NCBI GenBank assembly: GCA_964425575.1
Contig: CAYRMN010000004.1
Span: 1-50,756 of the forward strand
Origin: CAYRMN01 sp964425575
Lineage (GTDB): Bacteria > Patescibacteriota > Patescibacteriia > 2-12-FULL-60-25
Reading direction: 5' to 3'
Length of the DNA: 50,756 nucleotides
The notes below the pieces were generated by a model that was given only the letters and a program-made list of their open reading frames with translations, was not told where the DNA came from and searched no databases. Shown in pieces: positions 17,136 through 24,212 of the stretch. Position numbers and translations under genes: made by a program. Each line of letters begins with the position of its first letter. The stretch's first letter is position 1.

Positions 17136-19373
17136 TTATTCTGATTTCACCAACTTCCCTACTTCTTCTAATTTCACTGACAGCAATTGCGACACACCAT
17201 CATCACCCATAGTCACGCCGTAGAGCACATGCGCTTGATGCATGGTGGCACGATTGTGGGTCACAACCACGAACTGCGTTTTATCAGCCAGGGTGCCGAC
17301 AATCTCCGCAAATTTGCGTGAGTTAGATTCATCTAATGCAGCATCGACCTCATCGAGCACAACGAACGGAGATGGATTCGTCGCCATAATCGCACAGATG
17401 AGGGCAATCGAAGTTAGCGCTCGTTCGCCACCAGATAATAGAGAAATCGATTTAAGACGCTTACCAGGCGGCGTGGCCTGAATTTCAATCCCAGCTGGAC
17501 CGGCGTTCGGATCAACCTCAGATATGATATTCCCGCTTTCATCCACGTCTGGTTCTGGCGCAACCTCAAGCAATTTTGCTTCTCCGCCTCCAAATAGCTT
17601 CTTAAAGAAAATGCCAAATTCACGATCAAGAATACGGAACGACGTTTCAGCTCGCTCTTTAATCGTCTGGTCTAATTCAGCGATGATGGTATCGAGCGAT
17701 ACCATGGCTTGTTTTAAATCTTCGACCTGAATGTTCAGTTCATCAAAACGCTTTTTGGTGTCTTCGTATTCTTTCAACACTTCTGGATCAATACCGCCAA
17801 TCCATTCCAGCTGCGAACGAAAGCGGGTTAATTTTGATGACATGGCCTCAAAGGAACTATCTGCATTTTTTCCTGACAATGCATCGGCGAGCGTATCAAG
17901 CTCTCCTTCGAGGGTCGGTGCGTGCAGACGTAACTCCTGCCAGAAACCCTCACGCCGCGTTTCAATACGCGCTCGCTCCACTGCTGCCTCACTCGCTTTC
18001 CGTTCAGCCTGAACAGCGGCATTTCGGATGTCTGTTAGTTTGTGTTGCAGCTCAAACACATGCGCTCGCTTGTGCTCTTCATTCTTATTCCATTCTTCGA
18101 TGCGCGTTTGGGTATCATGCACCTTCTTTTCCACTGTCTCCATCTCTTGAATGAGCTGGCGCACTTCTTCCTCAATCGCTGGATCAATCGCAACAGTTTT
18201 TTCAGGCTCAGGCGCAGGTCGCTGAAGCTTAGAAAGGAGATCTGTATGGATAGCGCGCAACTTCTCTGTATGTTGCCGAATCATTTTAAGATCTGGTTCG
18301 GAAGCATTTACAAGCTCCCAAAGTGCATCATGCTCTACCCGTACCTGCTCAATACCTTCAATAATCTTCGAGAGGGGGAGCGGCGACCATGGTTTCTCGG
18401 CACGCACTTTGGCCACTTCTTTTGAAGCTTCCAGCCGAAATTGGCGTTCCCTCAGACGTGAACGCTCTTGCGCAAGATTATCCAAGGCAAGTCGCAATTC
18501 TCGAAACCCTTCTGAAGGTGGCGTCGCTTTTTCGAGCACGCCGAGCTCTTGCTCCAAAGCTACAGCCTCTCCCGCTCGGGCAGCTTTATCGGCTTCAGCA
18601 AGCTGCACCATCCCTTCCGCAATCTGCAAACGCCCCCGCAGATCTGCCCACATCCGACCATAATACTCCCGTTCTAATTTCTGAAGCTCCTGTTCAATCC
18701 CCTCGCGTTCCTGCAAACGCTTGGCCTGACGTTCAAGCGAAGATAAACGAGGAGCGATTTCTCGTAGCAATAGCTCGGCTTGTTTAAGATTTTCCTGTGT
18801 CGCGTCCAGTTTATTCATCGATGCTTGGCGCTTCAATTGAAACGGACGAAGTCCAGCCGCCTCATCAAAAAATTCCTTGCGCTCTGCCGGTGAGGCTACG
18901 AGCACATGGTCGACCATCCCCTGTCCAATGACACTATAGGTACGCTGACCAATGCCCGCCTGAGCCAACAACAGCACAACGTCCGTCAGACGAGCGGCCT
19001 GTTTATTCACTTCATACTCTGACTGACCATCGCGATACAACCGACGGGTAATAACAATCTCTGGCAGATCAATATCCGGTTTATCATCATTGACCAGCGT
19101 CATGCTGACCTCAGCAAATCCAGCACGCGATTTTTTATCCGTCCCTGAAAAAATAACATCTTCTGAACGCTTGCTGCGCAAGAGCTTCATGCTCTGTTCT
19201 CCCATTGCCCAGCGAATCGCATCCGCAATATTCGACTTTCCAGATCCATTCGGCCCTACCACCGCCGTCAGTCCCCGTCGCCCACCGGCATCCGGCAAAA
19301 ATTCCAGCACCGTCTTTTGGGCAAACGTTTTAAACCCCTGCAACTCCATGCGGCGCAAATACATATCGCTCAT
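17136..19373 (-). CDS. smc: SMC-like chromosome ATPase lacking a recognisable hinge
   Basis: About 745 aa from the ATG at 19373 (MSDMYLRRMELQGFKTF); a GTG nine codons upstream would add MTYPFFLYP, and no Shine-Dalgarno decides between them. The N-terminal ATPase half has Walker A GPNGSGKSN (about residues 41-48) and the SMC-type KRSEDVIFSGTDKK. The C-terminal half has the signature LLSGGERALTS (about 645-655) and Walker B VVLDEVDAALD (about 670-680). Between lie two coiled-coil arms joined only by a Pro/Glu-rich linker near residue 390 (QRPAPEPEKTVAIDP). Bacterial SMC is usually about 1,150-1,200 aa with a globular hinge of about 150 residues; neither the hinge nor its Gly-rich motifs are visible. 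Dimerisation must therefore differ or occur through the coils or a partner. Confidence 0.8.
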   Translation of the reverse strand: MSDMYLRRMELQGFKTFAQKTVLEFLPDAGGRRGLTAVVGPNGSGKSNIADAIRWAMGEQSMKLLRSKRSEDVIFSGTDKKSRAGFAEVSMTLVNDDKPDIDLPEIVITRRLYRDGQSEYEVNKQAARLTDVVLLLAQAGIGQRTYSVIGQGMVDHVLVASPAERKEFFDEAAGLRPFQLKRQASMNKLDATQENLKQAELLLREIAPRLSSLERQAKRLQEREGIEQELQKLEREYYGRMWADLRGRLQIAEGMVQLAEADKAARAGEAVALEQELGVLEKATPPSEGFRELRLALDNLAQERSRLRERQFRLEASKEVAKVRAEKPWSPLPLSKIIEGIEQVRVEHDALWELVNASEPDLKMIRQHTEKLRAIHTDLLSKLQRPAPEPEKTVAIDPAIEEEVRQLIQEMETVEKKVHDTQTRIEEWNKNEEHKRAHVFELQHKLTDIRNAAVQAERKASEAAVERARIETRREGFWQELRLHAPTLEGELDTLADALSGKNADSSFEAMSSKLTRFRSQLEWIGGIDPEVLKEYEDTKKRFDELNIQVEDLKQAMVSLDTIIAELDQTIKERAETSFRILDREFGIFFKKLFGGGEAKLLEVAPEPDVDESGNIISEVDPNAGPAGIEIQATPPGKRLKSISLLSGGERALTSIALICAIMATNPSPFVVLDEVDAALDESNSRKFAEIVGTLADKTQFVVVTHNRATMHQAHVLYGVTMGDDGVSQLLSVKLEEVGKLVKSE

Positions 19374-19403
19374 AGGGTAAAGGAAAAAAGGATAGGTCAC
19401 AAG

Positions 19404-19508
19404 GTAGGGGCGGGTTTCAAACCCGCCCTCCGGCCGATACCGGATGGATCATTCATATCGAACCGTTCGGTCGGTATGTCGAAGGGCGGGTTTGAAACCC
19501 GCCCCTAC
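19404..19508. repeat. Dispersed palindromic repeat, GTAGGGGC family (long copy)
   Basis: GTAGGGGCGGGTTT...AAACCCGCCCCTAC ends, with GGGTTTCAAACCCGCC internal palindromes. The most symmetrical member of the family in this window. Confidence 0.85.
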
Positions 19509-19530
19509 AGCAAAAAAACGAAAATTGGAT

Positions 19531-19587
19531 TTTTAAGAGCCGTTGATCCAGGACGGACCAACGGCTCTTGAGCGTCGAGAGTGGCTC
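19531..19587 (-). repeat. Element A, copy 1: conserved 3' hairpin after islet 2 lipoprotein gene
   Basis: 57 bp, differing at 3 positions from the copy at 20377-20433. Read on the minus strand it folds into a 15-bp hairpin (AAGAGCCGTTGGTCC with GGATCAACGGCTCTT, one G-U pair, 5-nt loop), preceded by GAGC/GCTC. It starts 15 nt after the stop codon. A T-rich stretch lies some way downstream rather than directly after the stem, so a terminator role is only possible. Confidence 0.8.
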
Positions 19588-19602
19588 GACGGGAAGTTCG
19601 AT

Positions 19603-20130
19603 TCATCGTGGAATGGTCGCCCATTCCTTCGGTGGTTCGCAGGCTTGAGATTCCATGACGGCAGCGATGTTCGTACAGCTTTCATGATCACCGGCCTGGG
19701 CTTCGGCAGGATGCGTGACGAGATAACTGCACGTCACATACCCAACCAAGCAATACTGCGCGCACCGTGTCACGTCGACACCATCCTTGGTCGTGATGCG
19801 GTCAGGCGACAGGAGCCCAATCGCAAAGCAGTACGGTCCTGCTGCCTCCGAATGTTTGAGACGACATTGTGCGGACAGCTCAGTATGTCGCTGCTGCATG
19901 CGCTCACATGCAGAGAACGGGGCAACTGCACGAGCTGCACCCCTGCTGTTTCCCCACCGATGCCTGAAAGCATCCTCAAAACTCTCCTCTTGATTTTGAG
20001 ATGGAGAGCTAGCGCGAGCAGGCACCGCGCTGATCTGCGGCACGGCAGGCGAGAGCGGGTTGGCGCAGCCAGCCAGCGAGGTGACAATGAGACCGAAGGC
20101 GACGAGCAGAGCAGCGATCTTGGTATTCAT
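19603..20130 (-). CDS. Putative cysteine-rich lipoprotein (islet 2)
   Basis: 175 aa. Classic lipoprotein signal: MNTKIAALLVAFGLIVTS then LAGC, lipidated Cys at residue 21. A Pro/Ser/Ala linker with a QNQEESFEDAF segment leads to a domain with about ten Cys between residues 70 and 170 (CERMQQRH, RCAQYCLVGYVTCS, CEPPKEW), probably disulfide bonded outside the cell. GGAGG lies eight nt before the ATG at 20130, and a TTGACA-N17-TATACA promoter sits 120 nt upstream, giving a long leader. The gene ends in element A. Codon use is GC-rich compared with smc and rbfA on either side. No family recognised; the tandem arrangement with the next gene suggests a two-gene cassette. Confidence 0.8.
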   Translation of the reverse strand: MNTKIAALLVAFGLIVTSLAGCANPLSPAVPQISAVPARASSPSQNQEESFEDAFRHRWGNSRGAARAVAPFSACERMQQRHTELSAQCRLKHSEAAGPYCFAIGLLSPDRITTKDGVDVTRCAQYCLVGYVTCSYLVTHPAEAQAGDHESCTNIAAVMESQACEPPKEWATIPR

Positions 20131-20248
20131 GGAATTCCTCCAGGGTTCAGCTGCTCATCGAGATGACGGGCATGTCTGTATCTCCATCAAGAAATACGGA
20201 TATACCCGTCATGTAATCCTTTCTATGCTTTCAAAAAGAACCCTTTAT

Positions 20249-20277
20249 GTATAGCGTAAATGAGCCATATTGTCAAG
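20249..20277 (-). promoter_or_regulatory. Sigma70-type promoter of the 175-aa lipoprotein gene
   Basis: Minus strand TTGACA (20277-20272), 17-nt spacer, TATACA (20254-20249), a near-consensus promoter. Transcription would start near 20242, leaving a leader of about 110 nt. Confidence 0.8.
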
Positions 20278-20376
20278 TTTACTTGATTCATTAAATCGAG
20301 CGATATCTCTCTTTAATAAACTCAGAGCCTGAACTAATTGAAGGCCATTTTCAAAGGAATGACACGAAAAACACAA

Positions 20377-20433
20377 TTTTAAGAGCCGTTGATCCAGGGC
20401 GGACCAACGGCTCTTGAGCGTCGAGAGCGACTC
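20377..20433 (-). repeat. Element A, copy 2: conserved 3' hairpin after islet 2 secreted-protein gene
   Basis: 54 of 57 bases match copy 1 (19531-19587). The base change in the flanking GAGC/GCTC arm turns a C-G pair into a U-G pair on the minus strand and the change in the big hairpin falls in its loop, so folding is kept. It lies 20 nt after the stop of the 190-aa gene. Confidence 0.8.
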
Positions 20434-20453
20434 AGCGCGGATGGTGGCTGCGG

Positions 20454-21026
20454 CTACAGCGGCGCACGAAACGCGACCGTCCACCCTGGAGAGAGGCGGA
20501 ACCCCTCGTCCCACACATGGATGCCCAGCAGCGGCCCCACGATGACATCAGACATACGCTTCAGCCGAATCCTCGCCCCCATCATGGGCCAGATTTCTGT
20601 CTGTCTTCGTGATTGGGGGCTGAACAATGTTGGAAAGAAGACGGCTCGGCATGTCAGGGCTGGGCTGATCGGGGCAACGCCCATTACACTCAGGGTGAGG
20701 GTGCCGAACCCGTTCCAGGCGCCCTCGTCTCGAGCCTCTCCCATGCCTCCAGATGCACTGATGACGAGCATTTTAGCGAGGGTCCCTTCCAGCTCCATGT
20801 TCAGAGATAGTCGCGGAGCTCCCGTTGACACCCATGCTGCGCCCTCACCGAAAACTGTGAGCATGAGTTGGTTATCTCGACCCCAGCTCACGCCCGCGTG
20901 AACCGCAATCTCATGCATGCCGACCCCCCCTCCCCAGACCAGATCACTGTCCGCCCTGGCTGACGGCGTGAAAAGAATGGTGGCCACGAAAAAGAACATG
21001 CGAAAGACTCGTTCGACTCGCTTCAT
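20454..21026 (-). CDS. Beta-rich secreted protein of unknown function (islet 2)
   Basis: 190 aa. A Sec signal peptide (MFFFVATILFTPSARA, cleavage after ARA near residue 25) is followed by alternating hydrophobic and polar strands (LMLTVFGEGAAWVS, LSLNMELEGTLAKMLVISA, GTLTLSVMGVAP, VGPLLGIHVWDEG) typical of a small outer-membrane-like beta-barrel. Such a fold would be surprising in a CPR bacterium, which generally lacks an outer membrane, so it may act outside the cell or come from a diderm donor. The ATG at 21026 has GGGAGG upstream and a TTGACG-N16-TAAAAT promoter about 85 nt away. Element A follows. No catalytic motif was found, and the family is not recognised. Confidence 0.72.
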   Translation of the reverse strand: MKRVERVFRMFFFVATILFTPSARADSDLVWGGGVGMHEIAVHAGVSWGRDNQLMLTVFGEGAAWVSTGAPRLSLNMELEGTLAKMLVISASGGMGEARDEGAWNGFGTLTLSVMGVAPISPALTCRAVFFPTLFSPQSRRQTEIWPMMGARIRLKRMSDVIVGPLLGIHVWDEGFRLSPGWTVAFRAPL

Positions 21027-21109
21027 GACGAACCTCCCTCACAAAAGGTGCTTCACATCCGTGATTGAACGTGACTCCAAGTAAGAAAAGTGATCTACTT
21101 GGGAAAATC

Positions 21110-21137
21110 ATTTTACATATTATTCGCTATACGTCAA
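21110..21137 (-). promoter_or_regulatory. Sigma70-type promoter of the 190-aa secreted-protein gene
   Basis: Minus strand TTGACG (21137-21132), 16-nt spacer, TAAAAT (21115-21110). Confidence 0.65.
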
Positions 21138-21167
21138 TCGACAGACTCTTCCGCATTAAAACGTTTC

Positions 21168-21548
21168 ATGCTAGCCTCACGCCGTATGTTGCACAAAACT
21201 CGACGATTAGAACAAGGCGGTGGCATGGACCATTTTCGGGATGCCCTCGCGGCTGTCATGCGTGAACGAGTGGAATTTCCGCCTGATGTGTTTGTAACGG
21301 TTTTAGATGCAAAAGTAACCAAGGCAACAACACATGCAAAAGGTGTCATTTCGGTTATTCCTATCGCTATGGAAAAGACCGTTATTGAAACCCTCAAGGA
21401 ATTCGACCATGAGATTAAAGAAGGCTTAACCGAAAAACTACGTTTGCGCCGTATCCCAACCCTGCACTGGTCCTTTGACCACGCTGAAGACTACGCTGCT
21501 GGCATCGAAAAAACCATTCAAGAACTGAAAAATAAAGGGGAATTGTAA
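21168..21548 (+). CDS. rbfA: Ribosome-binding factor A (30S maturation)
   Basis: 126 aa from the ATG at 21168 (MLASRRML); ATGs at 21186 and 21225 are alternatives and no clear Shine-Dalgarno decides. The body matches the RbfA KH-like fold in order: a basic N-terminus with RRLEQ, FVTVLDAKVTKATTHAKGVI (the V-x-x-D-x-x-x-AKV-like strand), a helix KTVIETLKEFDHEIKEGL, then LRLRRIPTLHWSFDHAEDY, corresponding to the family's L-R-x-x-P-x-L-x-F-x-x-D motif. RbfA binds the 30S subunit and helps 16S rRNA 5'-end maturation. It opens a plus-strand run with nrnA and clpP, each with its own promoter. Confidence 0.78.
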   Translation: MLASRRMLHKTRRLEQGGGMDHFRDALAAVMRERVEFPPDVFVTVLDAKVTKATTHAKGVISVIPIAMEKTVIETLKEFDHEIKEGLTEKLRLRRIPTLHWSFDHAEDYAAGIEKTIQELKNKGEL

Positions 21549-21556
21549 GCCGGATC

Positions 21557-21645
21557 GTAGGGGCGTGATTCATCACGCCCTCCGATCGATATATCGAATC
21601 AGATCGGTCGGCATGTCGTAGGGCGCAATAAATCGACACCCCTAC
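21557..21645. repeat. Dispersed palindromic repeat, GTAGGGGC family
   Basis: Starts GTAGGGGCGTGATTCATCAC and ends ACCCCTAC. Its first half is nearly identical to the copy at 37813-37897. It lies just before the nrnA promoter. Confidence 0.8.
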
Positions 21646-21647
21646 CG

Positions 21648-21676
21648 TTGACGTATACGCCGGAATCCGCTATGTT
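21648..21676 (+). promoter_or_regulatory. Promoter of nrnA, leaderless arrangement
   Basis: TTGACG (21648-21653), 17-nt spacer, TATGTT (21671-21676). Only 11 nt separate the -10 from the ATG at 21688, so the mRNA should begin within a few nt of the start codon. Confidence 0.75.
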
Positions 21677-21687
21677 ATCCTGCTTCC

Positions 21688-22659
21688 ATGGCCATAGCGA
21701 ACCCTACTCATCTCTTTGGGAGATTGCATCACGAACTGCAACAAGCGGATCGCGTGCTTTTGATTGCACATAAAAAACCAGATGGAGATACGCTTGGCGC
21801 CAGTTCATCAATTTTAAATTGGCTCTTGCGGGAGGGGAAAAAAGTCACGGTGTTTTGCGCCGATCTGCCCCCACAAGCATTTCAATACATTGATAATATT
21901 CATTTGTATACGAACAACCCATCCGTATTTGATAAATCCTATCATGTAGTGGTGGTATTTGATTCGGGCGATCTGCGCTATTGCGGGGTAGCCGAACATG
22001 TTGCGCGACTGCAGCCGGGCTACCTGCTTGTGAATATAGATCACCATGTGACGAATGAGCACTTTGCTCATCTGAATTTGGTCTTTACTGACGCAAGTTC
22101 AACTGCCGAAGTTGTCCATCGTTTTTATGAGGCCAACAACATCATGGTTGACCCTCGCATGGCCACCTCGCTCCTCACGGGACTATTCACAGATACAAGT
22201 CACTTTAGCAATGCCGCCACCACCTCTGGCAGTATTGATGCGGCCGCCAAAATGTTTGCTTCTGGTGCAAGACATCAGGACATTACGCGTCATGTCCTGA
22301 ACAATAAAAATGTCGACACACTAAAATTGTGGGGCTTGGTACTATCACGCCTGCAATACAATCCTCGATTAGACATCATCTCAACCTACGTCTTAAAAGA
22401 CGACGCTGGGGAGCTTGGAGGGGATGTGATCGATGGGATCGCTAACTTTTTAAATGCTGTTACTGGCAAAACGGATACCATTATGGTCCTCAAAGAATTA
22501 CCGAACGGGGATATTAAAGGTTCGTTTCGAAGTGTGAAACGTGATATCTCTAAACTTGCAAAACTGATGGGCGGTGGCGGCCACAAAAAAGCAGCAGGCT
22601 TTACGGTAAAAGGAAAAATCGATGTGACGCCGGACGGAGCACGTGTCATTCTCGCGTAG
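21688..22659 (+). CDS. nrnA: DHH family phosphoesterase (NrnA-like oligoribonuclease/pAp phosphatase)
   Basis: 323 aa, the usual NrnA length. The DHH domain motifs appear in order: HKKPDGDTLGAS (about 30-41), VVVFDSGD (about 90-97), NIDHHVTN (about 116-123) and GLFTDTSHF (about 167-175). The DHHA1 domain ends with the substrate-binding GGGGHKKAAGF near residue 297. The enzyme degrades short oligoribonucleotides and can dephosphorylate pAp, with Mn as metal. The ATG at 21688 is 11 nt from a good -10 box and has no Shine-Dalgarno, so it is likely leaderless. Its last codons and TAG stop lie in a short palindromic repeat (22645-22677). Confidence 0.87.
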   Translation: MAIANPTHLFGRLHHELQQADRVLLIAHKKPDGDTLGASSSILNWLLREGKKVTVFCADLPPQAFQYIDNIHLYTNNPSVFDKSYHVVVVFDSGDLRYCGVAEHVARLQPGYLLVNIDHHVTNEHFAHLNLVFTDASSTAEVVHRFYEANNIMVDPRMATSLLTGLFTDTSHFSNAATTSGSIDAAAKMFASGARHQDITRHVLNNKNVDTLKLWGLVLSRLQYNPRLDIISTYVLKDDAGELGGDVIDGIANFLNAVTGKTDTIMVLKELPNGDIKGSFRSVKRDISKLAKLMGGGGHKKAAGFTVKGKIDVTPDGARVILA

Positions 22660-22677
22660 GCGGGAATCTTAAATGAC
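22645..22677. repeat. Short palindromic repeat of the GTCATTCCCGC family over the nrnA stop
   Basis: GTCATTCTCGCGTAGGCGG then GAATCTTAAATGAC; the terminal GTCATT/AATGAC are inverted. The TAG of nrnA (22657-22659) is inside it. Confidence 0.7.
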
Positions 22678-22697
22678 AGAGATAGCACTCATGGACT

Positions 22698-22726
22698 TTG
22701 ACTGCTAAAACCCGACAGGGTAGGAT
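22698..22726 (+). promoter_or_regulatory. Promoter of clpP, leaderless arrangement
   Basis: TTGACT (22698-22703), 17-nt spacer, TAGGAT (22721-22726). The ATG at 22737 is 10 nt further on. Confidence 0.75.
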
Positions 22727-22736
22727 AGTTTTACCT

Positions 22737-23351
22737 ATGAAAAATCCCTACGATATTCATTCGGAAATCACCAATAATTGGCTCGTGCCCACGGTTATTG
22801 AAAAAACAACCTATGGAGAGCGAGCATATGATATTTACTCTCGTTTACTAAAGGACCGCATCATCATGCTTGGCACCGCCATCAATGATGAAGTGGCGAA
22901 TACGATCGTGGCCCAGATCCTGTTTCTTGAAAGCCAGGATAAAACCAAAGACATTAAGCTCTATATTAACTCACCGGGTGGATCAGTTACATCTGTCCTC
23001 GCAATTTACGACACCATGCAGCACGTGAGCTGTGACGTTTCAACGATCTGTATGGGCATGGCAGCCTCCATGGGCGCTGTTCTTTTGGCTGGAGGTGCAA
23101 AAGGGAAACGACTCGCACTTCCCAACTCAGAAATCATGATTCATCAGCCACTGGGCGGCATGGAAGGTCAGGCGACGGACATCAAAATCCATGCAGAACG
23201 TATCTTACGTACGCGTGAACAACTCAATAAAATCCTTCAAAAGCACACCGGACAAACGCTGAAAAAAATCGAGGAAGATACTGAACGTGACAACTTCATG
23301 TTTCCAAAGGCTGCGCTAGAATACGGACTCATTGATAAAATTATCAACTAG
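22737..23351 (+). CDS. clpP: ATP-dependent Clp protease proteolytic subunit
   Basis: 204 aa from the ATG at 22737 (MKNPYDIH), preferred over an upstream in-frame start because the promoter overlaps that region. Catalytic Ser111 sits in GMAASMGAVLL and His136 in IMIHQPLGG, at the same numbering as the E. coli precursor; YINSPGGSV, the conserved handle-region entry, is near residue 76-84. ClpP forms a double heptamer that degrades substrates fed by ClpX or ClpC-type unfoldases in the cytoplasm. The usual clpX neighbour is absent; a strong terminator follows directly, so the gene is monocistronic. Confidence 0.95.
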   Translation: MKNPYDIHSEITNNWLVPTVIEKTTYGERAYDIYSRLLKDRIIMLGTAINDEVANTIVAQILFLESQDKTKDIKLYINSPGGSVTSVLAIYDTMQHVSCDVSTICMGMAASMGAVLLAGGAKGKRLALPNSEIMIHQPLGGMEGQATDIKIHAERILRTREQLNKILQKHTGQTLKKIEEDTERDNFMFPKAALEYGLIDKIIN

Positions 23352-23361
23352 GGAAATAAAA

Positions 23362-23391
23362 ATACCCCGCCTCTTGTAAGAGGCGGGGTAT
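23362..23391. terminator. Bidirectional terminator after clpP
   Basis: ATACCCCGCCTCT/AGAGGCGGGGTAT arms followed by TTGTTTT on the plus strand, A-rich on the other side. It serves clpP and the convergent 264-aa gene. Confidence 0.9.
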
Positions 23392-23410
23392 TTGTTTTGG
23401 TGCATGAGCC

Positions 23411-24205
23411 CTAATCTGGAATCACTGCTTTCTTATTGCGGGCCCGAATTTGCTTCAGCTCTCGATTTCCACCGCGGATGGTAAAAATCAATGCATGCCA
23501 TTCAGATTCATCTTCTTGGCTTTGTATAACAAACTGCTCATCAGATTCAAGCATGCCCACCAACTCTTCAAGAAATGGATGTTCGCATGCATACGTGTAC
23601 GAAAATGTTGTATTGAGATGGCTTTCATCCGCCAACCACGTTTGTAGTAATCTAAAATTTTCTTGGCGGCGTTGCCTTTCTTCGCGGACATCCCGCTGCC
23701 ATGCACTTAATCGATCCATGGTGACACGATCCGCCTGCATCTGAACCTTCACAGATCTACGCTCTTCCGCATTTCCCTTTGGATCACCGCTCTCAAAGTC
23801 AATGGCATATCGTTCCATGACCATGCCCATGGCCACGCTCCCGGTTTTTTCATTGTGAGCAAGAGATGGGTGCACAATCCATATTTTTTCCATTTCGGGT
23901 ATCTCTGGAACATACGGATCTCTGACCAGGTTTCTATAAGAAGCAACGACTTGAAATACCTCTCCCCTTCCGATCCTCTCCCATGTACCATCATCATCAA
24001 ATTCCATGGTTTGAGAACCCTGATACTGGGACAGCGCACGAAAAATAACATGCTGCATCGAGAACCGCATATCAGCCATGCCTTCATCGCAACCAGCTGC
24101 TGCTAGATAGAGTATATTGACGTCACCCTGTTCAAGACGCAGTTGTTCAGCAGAGAGTTTCGTTTCTTCCGATACAGCAGGGATCTCAAAATGCTCAATG
24201 CCCAT
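23411..24205 (-). CDS. Hypothetical protein downstream of gyrA
   Basis: 264 aa, soluble, acidic, no signal peptide or membrane segment. The N-terminal half is mixed alpha/beta (NILYLAAAGCDEGMADMRF, VFQVVASYRNLV); residues 165-200 are a charged helix rich in Arg, Glu and Gln (MDRLSAWQRDVREERQRRQ); the end has beta strands (EWHALIFTIRGG) and a basic tail. I recognise no family or catalytic motif. It begins 7 nt after the gyrA stop, so it is co-transcribed with gyrA, and shares a terminator with clpP. Confidence 0.75.
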   Translation of the reverse strand: MGIEHFEIPAVSEETKLSAEQLRLEQGDVNILYLAAAGCDEGMADMRFSMQHVIFRALSQYQGSQTMEFDDDGTWERIGRGEVFQVVASYRNLVRDPYVPEIPEMEKIWIVHPSLAHNEKTGSVAMGMVMERYAIDFESGDPKGNAEERRSVKVQMQADRVTMDRLSAWQRDVREERQRRQENFRLLQTWLADESHLNTTFSYTYACEHPFLEELVGMLESDEQFVIQSQEDESEWHALIFTIRGGNRELKQIRARNKKAVIPD

Positions 24206-24212
24206 ATCGAAC

